Origin: Arthrobacter ramosus
GTDB lineage: Bacteria > Actinomycetota > Actinomycetes > Actinomycetales > Micrococcaceae
Direction of reading: 5' to 3'
Length of the DNA stretch: 64,000 bases
NCBI RefSeq assembly: GCF_039535095.1
Contig: NZ_BAAAWN010000001.1
Span: forward strand, 2,108,001-2,172,000
The translations under genes were made by a program, and so were the position numbers. Under the pieces are notes generated by a model that did no database searches, had not been told where the DNA came from, and saw only the letters and a list, made by a program, of their open reading frames with translations. Shown piece after piece: positions 39,689 through 48,048 of this stretch (positions within the stretch are counted from its first letter, which is position 1; the number at the start of each line of letters is the position of its first letter).

Positions 39689-41203
39689 CTACTTAACGTC
39701 CTCGTCCACCCAATCCATGGACTTGGTCACTGCCTTCTTCCACAGGCGCATCTGCCGCTCCTGCTCTTCGGCCGGAAGCTGTGGCTCCCAGCGCTTGTCC
39801 TCGCCCCAGTTTGAGCTGAGTTCGCCGAGGTCCTTCCAGAAGCCGACGGCGAGGCCGGCCGCGTAGGCGGCACCCAGGGCCGTGGTTTCCACGACCTTCG
39901 GACGGACCACGGGCACACCCAGGATGTCGGCCTGGAACTGCATGAGCGCCTCATTGGCGACCATGCCGCCGTCGACCTTCAACTCGGTCAGCGGAACGCC
40001 CGAGTCCGCGTTGACGGCGTCGAGCACTTCGCGGGTCTGGAAGGCGGTGGCCTCCAGGGCCGCGCGGGCGATGTGGCCCTTGTTGGCAAAACGGGTCAGG
40101 CCAACGATGGCACCGCGGGCGTCTGCGCGCCAGTACGGGGCGAACAGGCCGGAGAATGCGGGCACGATGTAGACGCCGCCGTTGTCCTCGACGCCTGCCG
40201 CCAGCGTCTCCACTTCGGGAGCGGAGCTGATTATGCCGAGGTTGTCGCGGAGCCACTGGATCAGTGAGCCCGTGACAGCGATGGACCCTTCCAGTGCGTA
40301 GTGCGGTTTGGCGTCGCCCAGCTTGTAGCCGAGCGTGGTCAGCAGGCCGTTCTTCGAGTGGACGATTTCTTCGCCCGTGTTGAAGATCAGGAAGCAACCG
40401 GTGCCGTAGGTGTTCTTGGCCTCGCCGGCCTGGAACGCCGCCTGGCCGAAGGTTGCCGCCTGCTGGTCGCCCAGGATGCCTGCGACGGGCACTTCGCGCA
40501 GCAGCTGCGAGGTGTGGACCGTGCCGTACACCTCGGAGGAGGACTTGATGGCGGGCATCATCGACGCCGGCACGCCGAACGCGTCCAGAATGTCCTGGTC
40601 CCATTGCAAGGTGTCGAGGTCCATGAACATGGTGCGTGAGGCGTTGGTGACGTCCGTGGCGTGTACGCCACCGTCCACGCCGCCTGTCAGGTTCCACAGG
40701 ACCCAGCAGTCGGTGTTGCCGAAGATGAGGTCCCCGGCTTCAGCCTTGGCTCGCGCACCTTCGACGTTGTCCAGGATCCACTTGATCTTGGTGCCGGAGA
40801 AGTAGGTGGCCAAGGGCAGGCCGACCTTTTGCTTGAAGCGCTCGGGGCCGCCGTCCTGGGCCAGTTCGTCCACGATGGATTGTGTGCGCGTGTCCTGCCA
40901 GACGATCGCGTTGTAGATCGGCTCGCCAGTGTTCTTGTCCCACACAACGGCGGTTTCGCGCTGGTTGGTGATGCCGACGGCAGCGATGTCGTGCCGGGTC
41001 AGGTTGGCCTTGGACAACGCAGAGCCGACGACCTCCCTGACGTTGTCCCAGATCTCCACCGGGTTGTGTTCCACCCATCCGGCCTGGGGGAAGATCTGCT
41101 CGTGTTCCATCTGGCCGGAGGAAACAATGTTTCCCGAGTGATCGAACACGATGGCACGCGAGCTGGTGGTTCCCTGGTCAATGGCGATGACGTATTGCGA
41201 CAT
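39689..41203 (-). CDS. glpK: Glycerol kinase
   Basis: A 504-residue FGGY-family kinase that phosphorylates glycerol to glycerol-3-phosphate, trapping it in the cell. The N-terminal ATP-binding block is [18 protein letters not shown]. Further blocks are [27 protein letters not shown] and the C-terminal [17 protein letters not shown] 41203 is used; the longer frame upstream runs into glpF. It follows glpF by 58 bp on the same strand. Confidence 0.96.
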   Translation of the reverse strand: MSQYVIAIDQGTTSSRAIVFDHSGNIVSSGQMEHEQIFPQAGWVEHNPVEIWDNVREVVGSALSKANLTRHDIAAVGITNQRETAVVWDKNTGEPIYNAIVWQDTRTQSIVDELAQDGGPERFKQKVGLPLATYFSGTKIKWILDNVEGARAKAEAGDLIFGNTDCWVLWNLTGGVDGGVHATDVTNASRTMFMDLDTLQWDQDILDAFGVPASMMPAIKSSSEVYGTVHTSQLLREVPVAGILGDQQAATFGQAAFQAGEAKNTYGTGCFLIFNTGEEIVHSKNGLLTTLGYKLGDAKPHYALEGSIAVTGSLIQWLRDNLGIISSAPEVETLAAGVEDNGGVYIVPAFSGLFAPYWRADARGAIVGLTRFANKGHIARAALEATAFQTREVLDAVNADSGVPLTELKVDGGMVANEALMQFQADILGVPVVRPKVVETTALGAAYAAGLAVGFWKDLGELSSNWGEDKRWEPQLPAEEQERQMRLWKKAVTKSMDWVDEDVK

Positions 41204-41261
41204 TTTGACGTCCTTGTCTGCTTGCTTTGGTGTGGATGCGGGATAGGTGCTGAGCGGTCTA

Positions 41262-42011
41262 CTACTTGGCGACGGTGGCCATGATCGGTATTGAGTGGGC
41301 GACGAGTCCGGCGATGGTTCCACCCAGGAGCGGGCCGACTATCGGAACCCAGGAGTAGGCCCAGTCGCTGGAGCCCTTACCCTTGATCGGCAGAATAGCG
41401 TGGGCGATACGCGGACCGAGGTCACGGGCGGGGTTGATCGCATAGCCCGTCGGGCCGCCAAGGGACGCGCCGATGCCGACGACGAGCAATGCCACCGCGA
41501 GCGGTCCCAGGCCGGAGGGAGTTCCGCCGAAGGTCAGGATCACGAACACCAGCACAAACGTGCCGATGATTTCGGTGACAAGGTTCCAAGGGTATGAGCG
41601 GATAGCCGGACCGGTGGAGAACACCGCGAGTTTGCTGGCTGCCAGCGGCTCGGCGTCGAAGTGCTGCTTGTGGGCGAGCCACGCGAAGATGGCGCCGAGG
41701 AAGGCGCCGGTCAGTTCTCCACCGAAGTAGGTGAACGTGGATGCCGCGCTCACGGCGACACCCGGGGCGAACTCGGCCTTGCCGTCAACCAAGAGGCCAA
41801 GCGTGACGGCCGGGTTCAGGTGCGCGCCGGACATAGCCGCCACGTATACGCCGGCAAACACAGCGATGCCCCAGCCAAAATTCACCATCAGGAACCCGCC
41901 GTTGTTACCCTTCGTGCCTTTCAGAGCGACGTTTGCCACAACGCCGCAACCAAGCAGGGTAAGCATTCCGGTTCCGAACACTTCGGAAAGGAAAACAATT
42001 CCGAGAGACAT
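41262..42011 (-). CDS. glpF: Glycerol uptake facilitator (aquaglyceroporin)
   Basis: A 249-residue MIP-family channel with six spans and the two pore-lining NPA motifs, HLNPAVTLG (about 65-73) and [10 protein letters not shown] near 200. The Asp in the second motif favours glycerol over water selectivity. GAGGAG precedes the ATG at 42011. It lies between glpD and glpK, and glycerol entering here is phosphorylated by GlpK. Confidence 0.95.
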   Translation of the reverse strand: MSLGIVFLSEVFGTGMLTLLGCGVVANVALKGTKGNNGGFLMVNFGWGIAVFAGVYVAAMSGAHLNPAVTLGLLVDGKAEFAPGVAVSAASTFTYFGGELTGAFLGAIFAWLAHKQHFDAEPLAASKLAVFSTGPAIRSYPWNLVTEIIGTFVLVFVILTFGGTPSGLGPLAVALLVVGIGASLGGPTGYAINPARDLGPRIAHAILPIKGKGSSDWAYSWVPIVGPLLGGTIAGLVAHSIPIMATVAK

Positions 42012-42185
42012 CTTTGACTCCTCATTTTCTTCTGTTGTCAGCCCTGCAGGTTTTGTGGGGGCCGTTGGGCCGGCGTCTGTTAGCGCCGTCCCGATTGCGG
42101 TCCTCCCTTGCGGAGCGGAAGACCGCAACCCTTGTGTCCAGGCTTCTTGGCCGGAACAATCAAGCTGATGTGACGTACATTACGT

Positions 42186-43985
42186 TCATGCGACGAGGCT
42201 GTGAACAGTCACGCCATGAAAACGTAGAAGCACCTCCTGTGCATGTTGGATTTCCGCTTCACGCTTCGCTGAATCCCAGCCAAGCTGCGTGGCGAGGACT
42301 TCGGCAATTTCGTTCAGGAGCTCCCCGGTCACGAGGCCCCGGAAGGCCAGCGAGGTGCGGCGGATGAGGACATCCACGAGGTGCCCGAGCTGTTCGTTGA
42401 GGGCCATGAACTCGAGCTCCCGGACGCTGAGCTCGTTCGTGGAGCGCAGCTTCCGGTCCTCGCCTGCCTTGAGGTAGGCGATGACGTCCTTGGCGCGGGT
42501 GCCGTAGCGGGTCAGCAGGCCGCTGACCCGATCGGCACCGAGACCGGGGGCCATGTGCGTCTTGACCCAGTCCTGGACCCCGTCTTCGCTGTCCGGGAAA
42601 CCCAGGCCGCCTCCGATGGCGAGCTTCGCCGTCGAGGTCTTCCGCTCCATGCCCAGTTCGCGGAGGACGTCGTTGCTCAGGTGTTCGGCGAGGGCCCGGA
42701 AAGTGGTCCACTTTCCGCCGATCAATGAAAGTACGACGGCGGCCTTGCCGCCTTGGGCGGCCGCCGTATCGGAGGCCTTCCGCTCGCTTCGCTCGATGCG
42801 GTAGTCGCGGGATACGAAGCCCGGCTGGGTGTCATCGTGGCGCGGAAGCGGCCGGACGCCGGCGAAGCTGTACACGATATGGCTGCGCTCGACCTTGATG
42901 GAGGGGAAGACGTGGCCGACGAGGTCGAAGAAGTAGTCAATCTCGGCTTCGGTGCACACTGCATCCTGGGCTATGTCGGCCTCGACGTCGGTGGTGCCGA
43001 CCAGGACACGGTCACCCATCGGGTAGATCAGCACGATCCGCCCGTCCGTGTGTTCGAAGAAAATCTCGCGGCCGCCGCACGCTGCGAGCAATTCCGGGTG
43101 GTCCAGGACAATGTGGGAGCCCTTGGTTCCGCCCATGAAACGGCTCGCGGCACCCATTGCCTCGTTGGTGAGGTCCACCCAGGCGCCGGTGGTGTTGACG
43201 ATCACGTCGGCCTGGAAGCTGAATTCTTCGCCCGTGAGTTCATCGCGCAGCAAAACAGCGCCGGCTGAATCGGCGTCTGAAGCCTTTGAGACAAGGGACA
43301 CGTAGTTGCTGGCCCTGGCGCTGCCGCCCGGCAAGCCGCTTCCGATACCCGCCTTTTCGCCGTCCTGCAGCACATCGAGCGTCAAGCGCTCCGGGTTGTG
43401 CACGGAGGCGTCAAAGTAGGTGGCTGCGTATTTGATTCCGGGGTGCAATCGCGGCAACTCAGCCAAGGCCTTCTCTTTGCCACGGAACTGATGGCGGGGG
43501 ACGCTGCCGCCGTCGCGGGAGAAGAAGTCGTACATGCTCAGTCCGAGCTTGATGAGAAAGGCGCCGCGTTCTTTCGGTTTGCCTTGCTTGTGCGTGAGGA
43601 AGCGTGTGGGGGCGGAAAGTATTCCGGAGAAGGTGCTGAAGATGGGGATGGTCGTCTGCAGGGGCTTGACGTAATGGGGAGCGATCTTCAAAAGCCGGTT
43701 GCGCTCGACCACCGATTCCTGAACGAGGCGGAATTCCCCGTTCTCGAGGTAGCGGATGCCGCCGTGGATCATGTGGGATGACGCTCCGCTGGCGCCTTGG
43801 CAGTAATCGCCGCGTTCCACGAGGGCGACGTCCACTCCCTGCAGTGCCAAATCACGGAAGGTTCCGACGCCGTTGATGCCGCCACCGATGATCAGCACCT
43901 GGGCCTGCGGCCGTTCGCGAAGTGCCGAAACCGAGGTCCGACGGGGTGATCCTGCTGCGGAACCGGAATTGCTGGTGTATCCCAA
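42186..43985 (-). CDS. glpD: Glycerol-3-phosphate dehydrogenase (aerobic, FAD)
   Basis: A roughly 599-residue flavoenzyme that oxidises glycerol-3-phosphate to dihydroxyacetone phosphate and feeds electrons to the respiratory chain at the membrane. The FAD fold is VLIIGGGINGVG near residue 30, followed by VALVERGDYCQGASGASS and HGGIRYLE. The C-terminal DAO_C domain holds SLIGGKWTTFRALAE. TTG 43985 has GGGAG at 5 bp and is preferred; GTG 44042 would add 19 residues. It heads the glpD-glpF-glpK cluster and is divergent from a SorC-type regulator. Confidence 0.93.
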   Translation of the reverse strand: MGYTSNSGSAAGSPRRTSVSALRERPQAQVLIIGGGINGVGTFRDLALQGVDVALVERGDYCQGASGASSHMIHGGIRYLENGEFRLVQESVVERNRLLKIAPHYVKPLQTTIPIFSTFSGILSAPTRFLTHKQGKPKERGAFLIKLGLSMYDFFSRDGGSVPRHQFRGKEKALAELPRLHPGIKYAATYFDASVHNPERLTLDVLQDGEKAGIGSGLPGGSARASNYVSLVSKASDADSAGAVLLRDELTGEEFSFQADVIVNTTGAWVDLTNEAMGAASRFMGGTKGSHIVLDHPELLAACGGREIFFEHTDGRIVLIYPMGDRVLVGTTDVEADIAQDAVCTEAEIDYFFDLVGHVFPSIKVERSHIVYSFAGVRPLPRHDDTQPGFVSRDYRIERSERKASDTAAAQGGKAAVVLSLIGGKWTTFRALAEHLSNDVLRELGMERKTSTAKLAIGGGLGFPDSEDGVQDWVKTHMAPGLGADRVSGLLTRYGTRAKDVIAYLKAGEDRKLRSTNELSVRELEFMALNEQLGHLVDVLIRRTSLAFRGLVTGELLNEIAEVLATQLGWDSAKREAEIQHAQEVLLRFHGVTVHSLVA

Positions 43986-44046
43986 AACTGCTCCCTTGGG
44001 CTTTGGTGTGTGCGCTGCATCACTTGACGTCGCACCTTGCACAACT

Positions 44047-44061
44047 ATTCTTCGAAAGAAT
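44047..44061. promoter_or_regulatory. Palindrome in the glpD/regulator intergenic region
   Basis: ATTCTT-CGA-AAGAAT, 6+3+6, between the divergent glpD and SorC-family gene. It is a plausible operator. Confidence 0.4.
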
Positions 44062-44082
44062 GGAAAATGAAATCAAGCTACT

Positions 44083-44096
44083 TGCACAAACGTGCA
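44083..44096. promoter_or_regulatory. Second palindrome before the SorC-type regulator
   Basis: TGCAC-AAAC-GTGCA, ending 13 bp before the ATG at 44110. Its position suits autoregulation by the adjacent regulator. Confidence 0.4.
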
Positions 44097-44109
44097 GAAC
44101 GGAATTGAG

Positions 44110-45072
44110 ATGCCACGATCACGACATTCTGAGGCCCTCCGGGCAGCACAGATGTACTACCTCCAGGACCTCACCATGGACGCCATAGCCCGCGAGCTTC
44201 GGACCTCGCGTTCGACGGTCTCCCGGTTGCTGTCCTCGGCCCGCGAGTCGGGACTGGTCCAGATCCAGATCCGCAGTCCGCTGGATTCCGCCCCCGAACT
44301 GGAACGTATGATCCGCAACCACTACGGCGTCGATGTGCACGTGGTGCCCGTCCTGGACACCTTGAACGAGGCGGAAACCCTAGACCGGGTGGCGACGCAG
44401 GCCGCACGGACCATTGGTCCCTTGGTCGATTCCAACGCCATCATCGGAGTGGCCTGGGGTGCGACCATCAGTGCAGTCAGCAGGCACCTGACGCGCAAGA
44501 TCACGCACGGCAGCACCATCGTGCAGCTCAACGGTGCCGGCAACATGCAGACCACCGGGATCACCTACGCCAGCGACATCATGCGCCGTTTCGGCATCGC
44601 CTACGGTGCGCGGGTGGAACAGTTCCCGGTGCCCGCCTTTTTCGACCACGCTTCCACCAAGATCGCCATGTGGAATGAGCGCAGCGTCCAGCGCGTGCTC
44701 GACCTCCAAGCCAGGATGAGCATCGCCATCTTCGGTGTCGGCTCGGTGCATTCGGACTATCCCAGCCATGTCTACGCAGGCGGCTACCTCGATGAAACAG
44801 ACCTGAATCTGCTGGCCAGCTCGGACGTCGTGGGCGATGTTGCCACCGTCTTCTTCCGAGCCGACGGCTCTTCCGACGGCATCACCCTGAACGAGCGGTC
44901 CACCGGCCCAAGCCACGAGCAACTCAGGCAGGTCCGTCGCCGGATCTGCGTCGTCTCGGGTGCATCCAAGATCAACGGACTTCGCGGAGCACTCAAAGCG
45001 AGGCTGGCAACAGATCTGATCCTGGACGAGGCCACGGCGAAGCGCCTGGTCAGTTTCGGCAGCCCTTCCTGA
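44110..45072 (+). CDS. SorC/DeoR-type sugar-binding transcriptional regulator
   Basis: A 320-residue regulator. An N-terminal helix-turn-helix (YYLQDLTMDAIARELRTSRSTVSRLL, split across residues 15-40) is followed by a SorC effector-binding domain with IGVAWGATISAVSRHL and HVYAGGYLDETDLN. Family members bind phosphorylated sugars; divergence from glpD makes glycerol-3-phosphate or a related ligand an attractive guess. ATG 44110 fits the family N terminus; a GTG at 44092 is possible. Confidence 0.88.
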   Translation: MPRSRHSEALRAAQMYYLQDLTMDAIARELRTSRSTVSRLLSSARESGLVQIQIRSPLDSAPELERMIRNHYGVDVHVVPVLDTLNEAETLDRVATQAARTIGPLVDSNAIIGVAWGATISAVSRHLTRKITHGSTIVQLNGAGNMQTTGITYASDIMRRFGIAYGARVEQFPVPAFFDHASTKIAMWNERSVQRVLDLQARMSIAIFGVGSVHSDYPSHVYAGGYLDETDLNLLASSDVVGDVATVFFRADGSSDGITLNERSTGPSHEQLRQVRRRICVVSGASKINGLRGALKARLATDLILDEATAKRLVSFGSPS

Positions 45073-45126
45073 ATAATTGGAGGACCCTGAAACATTCCCG
45101 GCATCGAGGTAGGTAGAGTCTTGGCT

Positions 45127-46008
45127 ATGAAACCCTCGCCTAGGCTCAGTCTGAACAACGGTGTCTTGATTGACCAGTTGGGGTTCGGGCTTTACAAGGT
45201 GCCGCCGGCGGACGCCACGTCTTTGGTCGCCACTGCGCTGGGCGCCGGCTACAGGCACTTCGATACAGCCGCCATGTATGGCAATGAGACCGGGGTCGGC
45301 CGCGGCCTCGGCAGTGCGGTCATACCCCCGCCCGGCGTGGACAGCAACACGGGAGGCTCCGGGGAGGGCACCCACGGTCTCTCCCGCGAAGACGTCTTTG
45401 TCACCACCAAGCTCTGGAACGACGACCAAGGCTACGACTCCACGCTCCGCGCCTTCGATTCCTCCATGGCCAATCTCGGCCTCGACTACGTCGACCTGTA
45501 CCTGATCCACTGGCCCTGCGCAGGGCGCGGCTTGTTCCAGGAAAGCTACCGGGCCATGGAAACCCTGTACCGCGAAGGCCGGGTGCGCGCGATCGGAGTC
45601 TCCAACTTCCAGCCAGCCCACCTCGAAGCACTCATGCAAAAAGCCGAAGTGGTCCCGGCGGTGAACCAGATTGAACTGCACCCCTGGTTGCAGCAGACCC
45701 GGCTCCGGACCCTCCACGAGCAATTGCGCATCCGCACAGAGGCGTGGAGCCCGTTGGGCCGGGGCCAGGTCCTTCAGGATCCGGCCGTCCGGGCGCTCGC
45801 GGACAAATACCGAAAGACACCTGCGCAGATCATCATCCGCTGGCACCTCCAGCTGGGAAATATCGTCATTCCGAAAGCGAGCACCGCGGCACGCATCCAG
45901 GAGAACTTCAATGTCTTCGGCTTCGAGCTCGATGCCGACGACATGGATGGCCTGGCCGCCCTCGAACGCCACCACCGCACCGGGTCACACCCGGACAACG
46001 TCAACTAG
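45127..46008 (+). CDS. Aldo/keto reductase
   Basis: A 293-residue NADPH-dependent oxidoreductase with the AKR barrel. The catalytic tetrad is visible: Asp46 and Tyr51 in GYRHFDTAAMYGNE, Lys95 in VTTKLW and His128 in LIHWP. IPKAS near the C terminus binds the cofactor. An insertion of about 20 residues (63-82, Pro/Gly/Ser-rich) follows the second helix and is unusual for the family. The substrate is unknown. An upstream TTG at 45121 could add two residues. The next gene begins 10 bp after the stop. Confidence 0.92.
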   Translation: MKPSPRLSLNNGVLIDQLGFGLYKVPPADATSLVATALGAGYRHFDTAAMYGNETGVGRGLGSAVIPPPGVDSNTGGSGEGTHGLSREDVFVTTKLWNDDQGYDSTLRAFDSSMANLGLDYVDLYLIHWPCAGRGLFQESYRAMETLYREGRVRAIGVSNFQPAHLEALMQKAEVVPAVNQIELHPWLQQTRLRTLHEQLRIRTEAWSPLGRGQVLQDPAVRALADKYRKTPAQIIIRWHLQLGNIVIPKASTAARIQENFNVFGFELDADDMDGLAALERHHRTGSHPDNVN

Positions 46009-46018
46009 GACCTGCCGA

Positions 46019-46966
46019 ATGGAACAAGTGGACACCAACCACTCCCCCGAACCCGCACCAGCCTCCCCACGCGAGTTCTTCAGCAAGGCCTTGGCCTCCC
46101 GGACGAGTGCCTCGGACATCGACCTCGACGGCAGTAACGTTGCCTATTGGTGCTACGAACCGGTCAAGGTGACCGCGGATACCCGGACCATACTGGTCAT
46201 TCACGGTTTCCGCGGCGACCACCACGGCCTGCTCCGCGTCGTAGACCACCTGCCGGAAATGCGGGTCATCATGCCCGACCTTCCCGGCTTTGGCAGCTCG
46301 GAACCTTTCGCCGGGGACCCCCACACCGTGGAACGCTATGGGAAGTTCATCACAAGTTTCATGGCGGCCCTGGGTCTCGGACCGGACACAGTTCTCTTGG
46401 GGCACTCCTTCGGATCCATTGTCGCCAGCCACTTCGCCGCCGCGAATCCGGGCGCCATCCGTCCGCTGATCCTGGTCAATCCCATCGCTGCTCCCGCGCT
46501 TGAAGGGCCCAAAGGCCTCATGACTAAGCTGGCAGTCCTGTACTACCAGGTCTCCGCCAAGCTCCCGCGCCGGCTGGGACTCGCCGTCCTGCGCAGCCGC
46601 CTCGTTGTCCGCGTCATGAGCGCGGCGATGGCCAAGACCCGGGACAAGGAACTCCGGGCCTTTGTCCATGGCCAGCACGATGCGTACTTCTCCGCGTTCG
46701 CCGACCGGGCGAGCCTCCTGGAGTCCTTCCGGGCTTCGGTGTCCAGCCATGTGGCCGAGGTCGCCGGGCAGTTGGATCTTCCCGTGTTGTTGGTGGCCGG
46801 CGAGAAAGACGAGATCGCCCTGCTCCGCGACCAGCACAAGCTGTTGGAGATGCTCCCGGACGGCGCGCTGGAAGTGATTCCCGACGTCGGGCATTTGATC
46901 CACTACGAGACACCGGCGCCGGCGGCCGCCGCCATCCGCAGCTTCCTGGAGGAACACCCCGCGTGA
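46019..46966 (+). CDS. Alpha/beta hydrolase
   Basis: A 315-residue serine hydrolase with the oxyanion block LVIHGFRGDHHG, nucleophile elbow LLGHSFGS, an acid in LVAGEKDEIA and the catalytic His in VGHLIHYE. The acyl substrate is not known. The ATG overlaps no gene; a GTG two codons on is possible. Its stop overlaps the GTG start of the glycosyltransferase by 4 bp, so the two are probably translated together. Confidence 0.88.
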   Translation: MEQVDTNHSPEPAPASPREFFSKALASRTSASDIDLDGSNVAYWCYEPVKVTADTRTILVIHGFRGDHHGLLRVVDHLPEMRVIMPDLPGFGSSEPFAGDPHTVERYGKFITSFMAALGLGPDTVLLGHSFGSIVASHFAAANPGAIRPLILVNPIAAPALEGPKGLMTKLAVLYYQVSAKLPRRLGLAVLRSRLVVRVMSAAMAKTRDKELRAFVHGQHDAYFSAFADRASLLESFRASVSSHVAEVAGQLDLPVLLVAGEKDEIALLRDQHKLLEMLPDGALEVIPDVGHLIHYETPAPAAAAIRSFLEEHPA

Positions 46967-48048
46967 AAATCGTCATAGATGCCCGCTTTACCCGCACGGA
47001 CCATCATGACGGGATCAGCCGCTACGGATCGAGCCTCATTGCTGCGACGTCCAAGATCGCGGATGTCACGATGCTCATCAGCGACAAGCGTCAGTTGGCG
47101 CTCCTCCCTGATGTCCCCTACGTTCACATCAGCAGCCCGTTGTCCCCCCGCGAACTGTTCGTGGCGCGCGAAGTCAACAAGCTCGGGGCCGATGTCGTGG
47201 TTTGCCCGATGCAGACCATGGGCACCTGGGGCCGCAAGTACGGGCTTGTCCTGACCCTGCACGACCTCATCTACTATGAGCACCCGGCCCCTCCGGGCTT
47301 CCTGCCCGCACCGATCCGGCTGCTCTGGCGGCTCTACCACAAGGCCTACTGGCCGCAGCGATTGCTTCTCAACCGGGCCGACATCGTTGCCACCATCAGC
47401 CACACCACCGAGTCGCTCATGGCGAAGTTCAATTTGACCCGCCGCCCGGTCCGGATCGTCGGCAACGCGCCACAGCCGGGCCAGACGCCGCGCGATCCGG
47501 CAGCCGGCGCAGAGAAGTCCCTGCTCTACATGGGCTCGTTCATGCCCTACAAAAATGTGGAAACCATGATCCAGGGAATGGCCGAATTGCCCGGATTCAC
47601 GCTGCATCTGCTCAGCAGGATCACCCCCCAGCGCCGGGCCGAGCTGGAGCCCTTGGTGCCGCCGGGCGCGAAGGTCGAGTTCCACAACGGCGTCACGGAT
47701 GCCAAATACGACTCCCTCCTGGTCCGGGCCACCGCCCTCGTCAGCCTGTCCAAAGCGGAAGGCTATGGGCTGCCCCTGGTCGAGGCGATGGCTCTTGGCA
47801 CTCCCGTGATCGCCAGTGACACTCCCATCTTCCGTGAGGTCGGCGGGGACGTCGTGAGCTATGTGCACTCCGAATCGCCAGGCGAATTTGCCGCGGCAGT
47901 GAAAGCCCTTGAAGATGCGGAATTGTGGCAGACGCGCTCACGCCGCTCCGTGGAACGTGCGGCTGAATTCAATTGGGACGAATCGGCCCGCCAACTGCTG
48001 GCCGTGGCCGAAGAGATCGTTACGATGCGCAGCCGCAAGCGGCGCTAG
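46963..48048 (+). CDS. Glycosyltransferase family 4 (GT-B fold)
   Basis: A 361-residue transferase. The N-terminal acceptor domain begins IVIDARFTRTDHHDGISRYG. The C-terminal nucleotide-sugar domain carries the GT4 signature SLSKAEGYGLPLVEAMALGTPVI, where the two Glu residues bind the donor. It probably adds a sugar to a lipid, glycan or wall polymer. GTG 46963 overlaps the preceding stop. It is convergent with priA; the 3' ends overlap by 4 bp. Confidence 0.9.
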   Translation: MKIVIDARFTRTDHHDGISRYGSSLIAATSKIADVTMLISDKRQLALLPDVPYVHISSPLSPRELFVAREVNKLGADVVVCPMQTMGTWGRKYGLVLTLHDLIYYEHPAPPGFLPAPIRLLWRLYHKAYWPQRLLLNRADIVATISHTTESLMAKFNLTRRPVRIVGNAPQPGQTPRDPAAGAEKSLLYMGSFMPYKNVETMIQGMAELPGFTLHLLSRITPQRRAELEPLVPPGAKVEFHNGVTDAKYDSLLVRATALVSLSKAEGYGLPLVEAMALGTPVIASDTPIFREVGGDVVSYVHSESPGEFAAAVKALEDAELWQTRSRRSVERAAEFNWDESARQLLAVAEEIVTMRSRKRR

